DNA from: an uncultured Clostridia bacterium
GTDB taxonomy: Bacteria > Bacillota > Clostridia > UBA1381
NCBI GenBank assembly: GCA_944391255.1
Contig: CALXSW010000273.1
Coordinates: 1-6,594, forward strand
Length of the DNA stretch: 6,594 bases
Direction of reading: 5' to 3'
The notes beneath the pieces were generated by a model. It was not told the DNA's origin and searched no databases. It saw nothing but the letters and a program-made list of their open reading frames with translations. Positions 1 to 6,443 of the stretch are shown here, one piece after another (positions within the stretch are counted from its first letter, which is position 1; each line of letters begins with the position of its first letter). Both the position numbers and the translations under genes were made by a program.

Positions 1-1230
1 ATGCTTTACAATTGAAAGACCGAGTCCCGTTCCGCCCGACTCCTTAGAATGGCTCTTGTCCACCCTGTAGAACCGCTCGAATATCCGTTCTCTATGTTCC
101 TCCGGTATTCCGATACCATTATCTACATCGGTTATTGTCACCTTTTTGGTATCCTTCTTAACGGTCACATTTACATTTCCGTCATCGTTATTATACTTTA
201 TAGCATTGTCACATAGATTATACACTATCTCATAAATAAGACGCGGTATCGCGCTTACCGTGCTCTTTACACCTTCGACATTAAGTGAAATATTTTTCTT
301 TTCAGCCACCTCCGCAAGCTCGCTGCATACGTCCTTTACTATCTCGTATACATCGACAGGCTCTACCGGCAGCTTTTCTCCTTCATCAAGCTGTGACAGA
401 CGTATTATATCGTTTATAAGCGTCAGCAGTCTGTGCGATTCAGCGCGTATAGCAGACGCGAATTTCGGAACGTCGTCCGCTTTCACTATTCCGTTTTCTA
501 TAAGCTCCGCGCTCCCCATTATCGTCTGAAGCGGTGTTTTCAGCTCATGCGAAACATTGGCGCTGAATTCCTTTCTCGTCTTTTCAGACATAGTCTGCTG
601 CGTTATGATCTGCTTATTTTGGGTTTCGATTCGTTTTAAAAGCGGTGTTATCTCCTCGTATATATGATTATTCATAGGATCCTCAAGATTGAGCGCGTTT
701 ATCGGCTCGACTATATTTCTCGCTATCTTCTTCGCCATAAAGAATGAAACTAACAGAACTATTATAAATACTATAATAGTCGTCGGGAACATGCTGACAA
801 GTATTTTAAATACGGAATCACGAGCTATTGATATGCGCAGCACATTTCCATCTGACAATTTTTTTGCAAAATATAGAGTTTCTTCCATCAAAGTGGCTGA
901 ATATCGCGAGCTCTCACCATACTCTTCAGAAAGCGCCTCTTCTACTTCCTCTCTGCAGCTGTGATTTTCCATCATATCTTTCTCGGCAACACTGTCATAC
1001 AAAACTATTCCGTCTTGAGATATGACCGTTACCCTGTACCCCTGTACATCAAAATGGAAATCATCCTTGTTTTCCTCTGCAATCTCCGCTATAAGATCCA
1101 GTTCAGCTCTTGAGCTTGCCTTTTCATTTTTGTCAATATAGTTGTACATAGATATAGTTATTAGCAGCAGCGATGTCACAAGTACACCTATTGACATCAA
1201 TACTATAGAACGGAATATCTTTTTCCTCAT
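1..1230 (-). CDS. phoR: PhoR-type membrane sensor histidine kinase, C-terminus cut off by the window start
   Basis: This is the sensor kinase of the phosphate two-component system, expected to phosphorylate the adjacent response regulator. The reading frame is open from an ATG at 1230 to base 1 (410 codons), so only the last few tens of residues are missing. Visible parts in order: TM1 (about 9-29); an extracytoplasmic domain of about 115 residues; TM2 (about 143-166); a short HAMP-like linker with IVEPIN near 173-178; the H box with FSANVSHELKTP, phospho-acceptor His228; the N box NLCDNAIKY (338-346); the G1 box DNGIGI (370-375); the F box around IFERFYRV (383-390); and the G2 box GGTGLGLSIVKH (399-410). 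All catalytic boxes are intact. No cytoplasmic PAS domain fits between HAMP and the H box, unlike Bacillus subtilis PhoR. The outer segment with DGIVLYDS and MENHSCREEVEEAL resembles PhoR-family extracytoplasmic sensor domains (recalled, not searched). The start overlaps the regulator stop as ATGA, and AGAGGA lies 10 nt upstream. Confidence 0.93.
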   Translation of the reverse strand, partial: MRKKIFRSIVLMSIGVLVTSLLLITISMYNYIDKNEKASSRAELDLIAEIAEENKDDFHFDVQGYRVTVISQDGIVLYDSVAEKDMMENHSCREEVEEALSEEYGESSRYSATLMEETLYFAKKLSDGNVLRISIARDSVFKILVSMFPTTIIVFIIVLLVSFFMAKKIARNIVEPINALNLEDPMNNHIYEEITPLLKRIETQNKQIITQQTMSEKTRKEFSANVSHELKTPLQTIMGSAELIENGIVKADDVPKFASAIRAESHRLLTLINDIIRLSQLDEGEKLPVEPVDVYEIVKDVCSELAEVAEKKNISLNVEGVKSTVSAIPRLIYEIVYNLCDNAIKYNNDDGNVNVTVKKDTKKVTITDVDNGIGIPEEHRERIFERFYRVDKSHSKESGGTGLGLSIVKH

Positions 1231-1922
1231 TCAGCAAAATTCCTCTCTTTTCTTTTAAATGCCCACCTATATCCGATATTTCGCACCGTTTCTATGCACG
1301 CTCCGTACTCGCCTATCTTTTGGCGCAGCGTTCTCACATGCACATCAACAGTTCTCGACTCGCCTATAAAGTCGCTGCCCCAGACTCCGTCCGATATCTG
1401 TTCACGCGTCAGAGCTATTTCCGGATTTGACATAAACAACCTAAGCAGCTCGAACTCCTTAAACGTCAGTATTATGCTCTCATCGCCTATCTGAGCCGTT
1501 CGCTTTATAAGATCAAGCTTTAATCCTCCGGCCTTAAGTATCTCCTCTCTGCCCTGCTTTTTGCATCGTCTTAATACTGCCTTTACTCTTGATACCATCT
1601 CCATCATTCCGAACGGTTTTACAAGATAATCGTCAGCTCCCATATCAAGACTCTGCACCTTATCTATCTCCATGCTCTTTGCTGTCGCCATTATTACAGG
1701 TATATCCTCTGTCAGCGGTGAGGCTTTGAGCTTTTTAAGTATCTCGCATCCGTCCTCCTCCGGCAGCATTATATCGAGAATAATAAGCTCCGGCTTTTCC
1801 GTTTTAAGCGCGTCCCAGAACGAAGTGCTGTCGGCAAATCCATGCGCTTCAAAGCCTGTATTGTTAAGAGTATAGACCTCCAGATCACGGATACTGCTAT
1901 CGTCTTCAACACAATATATCAC
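1227..1922 (-). CDS. phoP: PhoP/PhoB-type response regulator, OmpR family, GTG start
   Basis: A DNA-binding response regulator of 231 residues, the usual length for the OmpR/PhoB family. The receiver domain covers about 1-119: acidic pocket E6-D7-D8, phospho-acceptor D50 in LIILDIMLP, switch T80, Y99 and K102 in the YLVKPF motif. The winged-helix domain covers about 131-222, with a recognition helix around SRTVDVHVRTLRQKI (189-203) and a wing ending in GYRW. All phosphorylation residues are present, so it should be a normal phospho-switched activator. The start is GTG at 1920-1922, supported by a strong GGAGGAG 5 nt upstream and by the protein beginning directly at the first beta strand. It overlaps the kinase start by 4 nt. 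Assignment to phosphate control rests on its place next to pst-phoU and on the PhoR-like partner; Gram-negative nomenclature would call it phoB. The family is certain, the phosphate role very likely. Confidence 0.93.
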   Translation of the reverse strand: MIYCVEDDSSIRDLEVYTLNNTGFEAHGFADSTSFWDALKTEKPELIILDIMLPEEDGCEILKKLKASPLTEDIPVIMATAKSMEIDKVQSLDMGADDYLVKPFGMMEMVSRVKAVLRRCKKQGREEILKAGGLKLDLIKRTAQIGDESIILTFKEFELLRLFMSNPEIALTREQISDGVWGSDFIGESRTVDVHVRTLRQKIGEYGACIETVRNIGYRWAFKRKERNFAE

Positions 1923-1927
1923 AATTA

Positions 1928-1934
1928 CTCCTCC
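1928..1934 (-). promoter_or_regulatory. Strong ribosome binding site that fixes the GTG start of phoP
   Basis: The minus strand reads GGAGGAG here, with 5 nt to the GTG start codon. No in-frame ATG gives a better protein start, so this site decides the annotation. A seven-codon ATG frame (minus strand, 1948 to 1925) reads through the site and stops 2 nt before the GTG; it has no ribosome binding site of its own. Confidence 0.85.
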
Positions 1935-1966
1935 GATCTATCCATCATATTTTTATCAATGTATAA

Positions 1967-1995
1967 ATTATACTACACTTTACTTTTTATTTCAA
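1967..1995 (-). promoter_or_regulatory. Sigma-A-type promoter of phoP-phoR
   Basis: On the minus strand a -35 TTGAAA (1990-1995) and a perfect -10 TATAAT (1967-1972) are separated by exactly 17 nt. Transcription would begin near 1960, giving a leader of about 38 nt before the GTG. It lies downstream of the phoU terminator, so the two-component genes can be expressed without the pst transcript. This is predicted from sequence only. Confidence 0.8.
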
Positions 1996-2004
1996 CTGCG
2001 CCAA

Positions 2005-2021
2005 TGTAAAATTTGGGTAAA
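2005..2021 (-). promoter_or_regulatory. Candidate Pho box upstream of the phoP promoter
   Basis: Minus-strand units TTTACC (2016-2021) and TTTACA (2005-2010) are spaced exactly 11 nt apart, about one helical turn, and end 9 nt upstream of the -35 hexamer. PhoP of Bacillus binds TTNACA-like direct repeats with 5-nt gaps, giving the same 11-nt period. Similar units occur before pstS. Only two clear units are present and the region is AT-rich, so chance is possible. Confidence 0.5.
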
Positions 2022-2027
2022 ATATAT

Positions 2028-2066
2028 AAAAGAAAAACACCCATCCGACCGAAATCGAAACAGGTG
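2028..2066 (-). terminator. Rho-independent terminator after phoU
   Basis: On the minus strand a hairpin pairs CACCTGTTTCGA (2066-2055) with TCGGATGGGTG (2048-2038) around a 6-nt loop, with one bulged U and some GU pairs. It is followed at once by TTTTTCTTTT (2037-2028). It starts about 20 nt after the phoU stop codon and should end the pstSCAB-phoU transcript before phoP. Confidence 0.85.
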
Positions 2067-2086
2067 CTGTATTATATATTATAGGC

Positions 2087-2740
2087 TTATTTATGGTCTA
2101 CGCCTTTGTGGATTCCAGTTACAGAAAATTCAACCCACGCCGCTATATTTGATGCGTGATCACCTATTCTCTCCAGATATTTTGCTATCATAAGCATATC
2201 AAGAACGTATTCCGCATCAACATTATTTTCTCTTATCATCTTTATAAGCTGATTTTTGATCTTTACAAAATACGCGTCAACTATATCATCATACTTTATT
2301 ACCTGTCTTACGAGGTTCACATCGCTTATAACATACGCGTCTATACTGTCAGTAACCATCTTTATAGCCGCATCTGCCATGTTGCGCAGATACTCCATAT
2401 CTATGTCCTTTTTGTCCTGTATGAACTTTATAAGCTCAGCTATGTTAAGCGCCTGATTGCCTATTCTCTCCATGTCCGTGACCATTTTCAGCGCCGCTGA
2501 TATCTGCCTCAGATCTCGCGCCACCGGCTGCTGCTGAAGGAGCAATTTAAGGCATGACGCTTCAATATGCCTTTCCATCTGATCTATCTCTGACGCTAAC
2601 TGCGGTATTCTCTCCGCGAGTGCTATATCCTTATCTGTGATAGATTTCGCCGCGAGCGCTATTATTTCCTCACACATCGCGCCCATCGTTGTCAGATTCT
2701 CATTCAAAGATTTAAGCTGCTTGTCGAATGCACTTCTCAT
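2087..2740 (-). CDS. phoU: Phosphate-signalling protein PhoU
   Basis: PhoU is a cytoplasmic all-helical protein that links the Pst transporter to the PhoR kinase and keeps signalling off when phosphate is ample. The 217-residue length matches the family, which consists of two repeated three-helix bundles. The paired family signatures are visible: DLRQI near 76-80 followed by DMERIGNQALNIAE (89-102) in the first repeat, and LERIGDHASNIAAW (189-202) in the second. These acidic helix motifs form the metal-binding surfaces in known PhoU structures. In the first repeat the usual ERIGD is ERIGN, with Asn95 replacing Asp. The start overlaps the pstB stop by one base (TAATG), and GGGAGG lies 8 nt upstream, pointing to translational coupling. 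A terminator follows. Function is assigned with high confidence from motifs and context. Confidence 0.96.
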   Translation of the reverse strand: MRSAFDKQLKSLNENLTTMGAMCEEIIALAAKSITDKDIALAERIPQLASEIDQMERHIEASCLKLLLQQQPVARDLRQISAALKMVTDMERIGNQALNIAELIKFIQDKKDIDMEYLRNMADAAIKMVTDSIDAYVISDVNLVRQVIKYDDIVDAYFVKIKNQLIKMIRENNVDAEYVLDMLMIAKYLERIGDHASNIAAWVEFSVTGIHKGVDHK

Positions 2741-3495
2741 TAACCAAACCTCCCTGTTATATAATCCTCTGTTCGCTTATCCTGCGGATATGAGAACATT
2801 TTTTCGGTGTTTCCGTATTCGATCAGCTCGCCGAGCAAAAAGAATGCCGTATTATCCGATATTCTTACAGCCTGCTGCATATTATGAGTGACGATTATTA
2901 TTGTGTAATCCTTCTTCAGCTCCATTGCAAGCTCTTCTATTTTTGATGTTGAAATAGGATCGAGCGCGGAGGTTGGCTCATCCATCAGCAGCACCTTTGG
3001 CTCTACTGCCAATGCGCGCGCTATACACAATCTCTGCTGCTGTCCGCCTGACATTCCGAGCGCTGATTTTTTCAGTCTGTCCTTCACTTCATCCCATATA
3101 GCCGCGCCTCTTAATGACTTCTCCACTATTTCATCAAGGCGCGCCTTACTTTTTATCCCGTGCGTTCTCGGTCCGTACGCTATGTTATCATAAATACTCT
3201 TTGGGAACGGATTCGGTTTTTGGAAAACCATTCCTATATTTTTACGAAGATCATTGACGTCCACATCAGGCGCGAAAATGTCCTTGCCGTTATACTTTAT
3301 ACTTCCCTCGATCCTTACATCAGGGATAAGATCGTTCATTCTGTCAAGCGTCTTTAAAAATGTTGATTTACCACAGCCTGACGGCCCTATAAGCGCCGTT
3401 ATCGCTTTTTCTTCAATGTCTATATTTACATCCTTTAGCGCCTTAGTCTGACCATACCACAGGCACAGATCCTTGACTGTAATTACCTTACTCAT
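2740..3495 (-). CDS. pstB: Phosphate ABC transporter ATP-binding protein PstB
   Basis: PstB is the ATPase of the high-affinity phosphate importer and works as a dimer on the cytoplasmic face of PstC-PstA. At 251 residues it has the family length. All nucleotide-binding motifs are visible: Walker A GPSGCGKST (37-45), Q-loop Gln92 in MVFQKPNPFP, ABC signature MSGGQQQR (148-155), Walker B LLMDEP with catalytic Glu173, D-loop SALD (176-179), and switch His204 in VTHNMQQA. The QKPNPFP and SALG stretches before the signature are characteristic of PstB rather than other ABC ATPases. The signature begins with Met in place of the more usual Leu, a conservative change. Its ATG overlaps the pstA stop as ATGA, and AAGGAG lies 6 nt upstream inside the pstA end. 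Confidence 0.97.
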   Translation of the reverse strand: MSKVITVKDLCLWYGQTKALKDVNIDIEEKAITALIGPSGCGKSTFLKTLDRMNDLIPDVRIEGSIKYNGKDIFAPDVDVNDLRKNIGMVFQKPNPFPKSIYDNIAYGPRTHGIKSKARLDEIVEKSLRGAAIWDEVKDRLKKSALGMSGGQQQRLCIARALAVEPKVLLMDEPTSALDPISTSKIEELAMELKKDYTIIIVTHNMQQAVRISDNTAFFLLGELIEYGNTEKMFSYPQDKRTEDYITGRFG

Positions 3496-4343
3496 ATGTT
3501 TCTCCTTTTCTTGTAGTAGCTTCCCACCATATTTGCGGAAAGATTTATAAGGAATGTCAAGATCATCAATATCGCAGCTATTGCAAACGCGACCTCAAAT
3601 TCCCCCTGCTCCTTGGCGTACACATAAAGCGCCACTGTAAGAGTTGCGCCGCTGCTCGTTAATCCCTCTATCACGCCGTTTAAAGCATGCGCAAATCCGG
3701 CGGTAAAAAGCAGTGCGGCAGTTTCACCGAGTATTCTTCCGACTGACAATATACAGCCCGTTATGACACCATCCACGCATCCGGGCAGAACGACCGTTCT
3801 TATAACTCTCCATTTTCCGGCACCCAGTCCAAACGCGCCGTCACGATAGCTCTGCGGCACAGTTTTAAGGCTCTCCTGTGTAGTTCTTATGACGGTAGGC
3901 AGATTCATTATTACCATTGTCATAGCTCCTGCGAGTATTGACGTTTTCATGCCGAGGAACTGACAGAAGAAGAGCATGCCCACAAGACCATATATTATAG
4001 ACGGTATACCCGACAGCGTTTCCGACGCGTATTCTATTGCCGCCACAAATTTTTTATTCCGCGCATATTCTGTGAGATACACAGCCGCGCCCACGCCCAA
4101 AGGCAGAACTATTATCAAAGTTGAAATAACAAGATATAATGTATTTAAGATATCCGGTAAAATTCCTATCGTATCGGATAGATAGCTTGGCTTTGATGAC
4201 AACAGCTCCCATGTTATGTTTGGTATCCCCTTGAACATAACATAGATGATAAGGAATATCAGCAAACCACACGTCAAGGTGACCGCTATTCCCATCAACG
4301 TTTTCATCAAGCCGATATACAGCTTACGTTTAGTTGACCTCAT
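3492..4343 (-). CDS. pstA: Phosphate ABC transporter permease PstA
   Basis: PstA is one of the two membrane subunits that form the phosphate channel. The 283-residue protein has a basic cytoplasmic start and about six hydrophobic segments: near 15-37, 65-91, 108-130, 135-150, 190-215 and 254-276. The family-typical GIPSIIYGLVGM lies at 112-123. The cytoplasmic EAA loop that contacts PstB lies at about 157-187, reading ESLKTVPQSYRDGAFGLGAG and ending at LP. Order after pstC and before pstB, plus the shorter loop after TM1, identify it as PstA rather than PstC. The ATG at 4343 has AAAGGG 8 nt upstream. Its stop overlaps the pstB start by 4 nt. Confidence 0.96.
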   Translation of the reverse strand: MRSTKRKLYIGLMKTLMGIAVTLTCGLLIFLIIYVMFKGIPNITWELLSSKPSYLSDTIGILPDILNTLYLVISTLIIVLPLGVGAAVYLTEYARNKKFVAAIEYASETLSGIPSIIYGLVGMLFFCQFLGMKTSILAGAMTMVIMNLPTVIRTTQESLKTVPQSYRDGAFGLGAGKWRVIRTVVLPGCVDGVITGCILSVGRILGETAALLFTAGFAHALNGVIEGLTSSGATLTVALYVYAKEQGEFEVAFAIAAILMILTFLINLSANMVGSYYKKRRNI

Positions 4344-4366
4344 AAATATTACCCTTTCAAAATCCG

Positions 4367-4398
4367 ACTACGCCGTAGTTTTTTAATATATCCGGCGT
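4367..4398 (-). other. Possible intercistronic hairpins between pstC and pstA
   Basis: The 79-nt gap 4344-4422 contains two mutually exclusive short inverted repeats. One pairs ACTAC (4367-4371) with GTAGT (4375-4379). The other pairs ACGCCG (4370-4375) with CGGCGT (4393-4398) around a 17-nt AT-rich loop. Neither is followed by a U-run on the transcribed strand, so they are not terminators. They could influence mRNA processing or pstA translation, or be chance. Confidence 0.3.
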
Positions 4399-4422
4399 TT
4401 ATTTATTACAATATCAGATATA

Positions 4423-5292
4423 TCAATCCTCTTTGCTCCGCTTTAAGAAAAAGTTAAGCGTAGCGTTTATAAGCATTATAAACAGGAACAGCACAAGCGC
4501 TATAGAGAACAGTGCCTCTCTCTGGAGTCCTGCCGCGTATGACATTTCGCTCGCTACCGCTGTCGTAAGGAAACGAACACTCTGGAAAAGTGACGGCATA
4601 TTTGCAACATTTCCCGATACCATCATTACAGCCATAGCTTCGCCTATCGCTCTTCCGACACCTAAAACGACAGCCGCCGCGATACCGCTTTTTGCAGCCG
4701 GTACTGTTACTCTGAAATATGTTTCGATCGGAGTCGCGCCAAGCGAAAGCGACGCGTCCTCATATTCCTGCGGAACGGCCTCAAGCGCCGTTACCGACAC
4801 TTTTATTATAGATGGCAGTATCATTACAGCCAGAACTATTATAGCCGCCAAAAGCGATGCTCCGTCAGCTATATTGAATATTTTCTTTATTCCCGGAACG
4901 AGAACCATCATGCCCACAAGTCCATATACAACTGACGGTATACCTGCAAGAAGTCCGACAGCGTTTCCGATAACTCTCTTAACCTTAGGCGGCGCTATTT
5001 TTGCAACATAGACAGCTGTAAGAAATCCGATCGGCACACCTATTATGATCGCTCCGGCTGTGCCGTAAATACTCGTCAAAATGAAAGGAAGTATACCGTA
5101 TTCAGGTGACGCGGCTGTCGGCTTCCATGTCGAACCAAACATGAATTTTATTAAGCCTATTTCCTTTATCGCCGGAATACCGGATATCAATAAGTATATC
5201 GTGATTAAAAGAACAGATGCAACGCTTATGAGTCCCAGTATAAGGAAAATACCATATACAATATCTTCAAATAATTTTTGTTTGTTCTTCAT
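4423..5292 (-). CDS. pstC: Phosphate ABC transporter permease PstC
   Basis: PstC pairs with PstA to form the membrane channel of the phosphate importer. The 289-residue protein starts with a charged cytoplasmic stretch and has about six hydrophobic segments: near 11-37, 67-96, 107-133, 146-163, 200-222 and 261-284. GIPSVVYGLVGM (117-128) is the family signature, matching the equivalent stretch in PstA. The EAA loop that docks onto PstB covers about 171-198, beginning EAVPQEYEDASLSLGATP. A WKP motif (56-58) followed by YGILPFI before TM2 is typical of PstC. The start at 5292 has GAGAGG 7 nt upstream. It lies 78 nt after pstS, with a stem-loop in the gap, and 79 nt before pstA. Confidence 0.96.
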   Translation of the reverse strand: MKNKQKLFEDIVYGIFLILGLISVASVLLITIYLLISGIPAIKEIGLIKFMFGSTWKPTAASPEYGILPFILTSIYGTAGAIIIGVPIGFLTAVYVAKIAPPKVKRVIGNAVGLLAGIPSVVYGLVGMMVLVPGIKKIFNIADGASLLAAIIVLAVMILPSIIKVSVTALEAVPQEYEDASLSLGATPIETYFRVTVPAAKSGIAAAVVLGVGRAIGEAMAVMMVSGNVANMPSLFQSVRFLTTAVASEMSYAAGLQREALFSIALVLFLFIMLINATLNFFLKRSKED

Positions 5293-5327
5293 ATGTGATC
5301 CTCTCGATTAAACATTTTTACAAGGCT

Positions 5328-5359
5328 GATGAGGCTGTCGTTTTTGCTGCAGCCTCATC
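5328..5359 (-). other. Perfect 10-bp stem-loop between pstS and pstC
   Basis: GATGAGGCTG and its exact complement CAGCCTCATC flank a 12-nt loop, beginning 11 nt after the pstS stop codon. On the transcribed strand it is not followed by a U-run, so it is unlikely to be a full terminator. In Bacillus subtilis, processing between pstS and pstC and 3'-end protection by a stem-loop is known to leave more pstS than downstream mRNA. The same role is inferred here. Confidence 0.75.
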
Positions 5360-5370
5360 GGATCCTATGC

Positions 5371-6240
5371 TTAGTTTGCCGGCACAACGCCCGCAGCTGT
5401 TATGATCTCATTTGAATCAGCAGATGTTGCAAAGTCAAAGAACAGCTGAGCAGAATCGCTGAGCGACGCGCCTTCCTTTGTAACAAGCACGAATGGTCTC
5501 TGTATCTTATAGTCACCGCTTAAAATCGTTTCCTCTGATGCCTTGACTCCGTCTACAGTTATCATCTTTACATTATCCTTAACTGATGCGAGTGACGCAT
5601 AACCTATAGCGTTAGGGTTTGATGAAACAGTCGTTATAACATCGCCTGTAGATGTAAGCTCCTGGCGATATGCGCACTGTTCTTCAGTACCTGTTATAGA
5701 TTCAAAACCGTCTCTCGTACCGCTTCCCGCTTCACGGCCTATCAAAACGATGTCAAGATCTTCTCCGCCTACCTCGCTCCAGTTTGTGATCTCGCCCTTA
5801 TATATAGATGCTATCTGATCAACTGTAAGATCGACTACCGGGTTCGCATTATTTACTATTATTGCTATACCGTCATACGCAAGCACAGTTTCCTTTAATC
5901 CGCTTGATTTCTCCTCATCTTTAAGACTTCTGCTTGACAATCCGATGTCACATCTGCCTTCAGAAACCGCCGTTATACCAGAGCCTGAGCCTGTAGGATT
6001 ATATGTGAATGTGATCTTTGGATTTGCCTCCATAAACGCTTCACCTAAAGCGCCGATAACTGCTTCCATTGAAGTTGAACCGTCAGTTGAAACAGAGCCT
6101 GATACGCTTGAGCTATTTCCCGAGTTCGATTCATTTCCTCCGTTGTCTTCTGATGTTCCGCCGCAGCCAGCCATCATAGCCGCCGCTAAAGTTCCTGCCA
6201 TTGCCAATGCGATTATTTTCTTAATTTTCATTGATTTCAT
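5371..6240 (-). CDS. pstS: Phosphate-binding lipoprotein PstS
   Basis: PstS is the extracytoplasmic receptor that captures phosphate and delivers it to PstC-PstA. The 289-residue protein begins with a lipoprotein signal: KIKK basic region, hydrophobic core 9-24, and lipobox MAGC with the lipidated Cys at 26. Residues 27-50 form a Ser/Gly/Asn-rich flexible tether. The binding protein proper starts near 47, with phosphate-contacting loops visible as DGSTSM (53-58), GSGSGI (84-89) and GREAGSGTRDGFE in the middle of the protein. DIGLSSRSLK and ITNWSEVGG are further family marks. The first ATG is preferred because AAGGAG (6250-6255) lies 9 nt upstream; the ATG three codons in would be 18 nt away. 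It is first in the operon, directly behind the Pho-box promoter. Confidence 0.96.
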   Translation of the reverse strand: MKSMKIKKIIALAMAGTLAAAMMAGCGGTSEDNGGNESNSGNSSSVSGSVSTDGSTSMEAVIGALGEAFMEANPKITFTYNPTGSGSGITAVSEGRCDIGLSSRSLKDEEKSSGLKETVLAYDGIAIIVNNANPVVDLTVDQIASIYKGEITNWSEVGGEDLDIVLIGREAGSGTRDGFESITGTEEQCAYRQELTSTGDVITTVSSNPNAIGYASLASVKDNVKMITVDGVKASEETILSGDYKIQRPFVLVTKEGASLSDSAQLFFDFATSADSNEIITAAGVVPAN

Positions 6241-6249
6241 TTTTATTTT

Positions 6250-6255
6250 CTCCTT
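6250..6255 (-). promoter_or_regulatory. Ribosome binding site of pstS
   Basis: The minus strand reads AAGGAG with a 9-nt A-rich spacer to the ATG at 6240. This spacing favours that ATG over the one three codons downstream. Confidence 0.8.
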
Positions 6256-6274
6256 AAAATAATTTTAAACGTTT

Positions 6275-6292
6275 TAACCTCTCATCAGGTTA
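6275..6292 (-). other. Small stem-loop at the 5' end of the pstS mRNA
   Basis: TAACCT and AGGTTA form a 6-bp stem around a 6-nt loop on the minus strand. The element begins within a base or two of the transcription start predicted from the -10 at 6300-6305. A 5'-terminal hairpin can protect an mRNA from decay; that role is inferred. It does not resemble a known riboswitch. Confidence 0.4.
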
Positions 6293-6299
6293 CGGGTAT

Positions 6300-6305
6300 A
6301 TTATA
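6300..6305 (-). promoter_or_regulatory. Promoter -10 element of the pst operon
   Basis: The minus strand carries a perfect TATAAT, placing the start near 6293 and giving a leader of about 53 nt. The sequence at the -35 position (about 6323-6328, TTTTGT) is a poor match to TTGACA. Weak -35 boxes are typical of promoters that need an activator such as PhoP. A second TATAAT-like stretch at 6374-6379 lacks a -35 as well and is less well placed. Confidence 0.65.
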
Positions 6306-6314
6306 ATTCTGAAT

Positions 6315-6354
6315 TGTAAAATACAAAAGACAGATTATGTAAAATATGTGTCAA
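6315..6354 (-). promoter_or_regulatory. Pho box (PhoP binding repeats) of the pst operon
   Basis: On the minus strand TTGACA (6349-6354) and TTTACA (6338-6343) are exactly 11 nt apart, and another TTTACA (6315-6320) follows 23 nt further, close to two more 11-nt steps. The intermediate position (6327-6332, TGTCTT) is degenerate. This matches the known PhoP pattern of TTNACA-like direct repeats on one face of the helix, overlapping and upstream of a weak -35. A further TTTACA at 6369-6374 is off phase. Binding by the regulator encoded at 1227-1922 is inferred. Confidence 0.65.
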
Positions 6355-6393
6355 AAAAAGAGCTGCTTTGTAAATTATAATTTTATAGACAAT

Positions 6394-6420
6394 AAAAAAA
6401 ACACGGCATATCACCGTATT
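6394..6420 (-). terminator. Second rho-independent terminator between 5S rRNA and pstS
   Basis: AATACGG (6420-6414) pairs with CCGTGTT (6406-6400) around a 7-nt loop, and the transcribed strand continues with a run of eight T (6401-6394), the first two of which overlap the stem. It lies about 60 nt beyond the 5S terminator and about 40 nt upstream of the Pho box. It should block rRNA read-through into pstS. Confidence 0.75.
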
Positions 6421-6443
6421 ATTTTACCCCAAAAAAATTATAT

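Noticed and set aside
2156..2500. Plus-strand frame opposite phoU with many Tyr/Ile residues
   Set aside because: It is a shadow of the phoU coding strand with no family features and no initiation signals.
4367..4386. Plus-strand terminator (short stem followed by T-run) in the pstC-pstA gap
   Set aside because: The stem is only 5 bp and no plus-strand gene ends here, so the T-run is probably AT-rich spacer.
4433..5011. A 192-codon plus-strand open frame opposite pstC
   Set aside because: It lies fully antisense to a clear pstC, has low-complexity Ser/Thr/Ala/Ile composition typical of antisense reading, and has no convincing ribosome binding site.
5945..6262. Plus-strand open frame opposite the pstS signal and linker region
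   Set aside because: It is antisense to pstS; its Pro/Glu/Ser-rich product mirrors the linker codons, and no promoter precedes it.
6275..6292. CUGAUGAG in the pstS leader as a hammerhead ribozyme core
   Set aside because: The required GAAA-type partner strand and the three-helix arrangement are absent; only a simple 6-bp stem-loop is supported.
6349..6354. TTGACA as the -35 of the pstS promoter
   Set aside because: No -10 lies 16-18 nt downstream of it; the only good TATAAT is 43 nt away. It fits better as a Pho-box unit.
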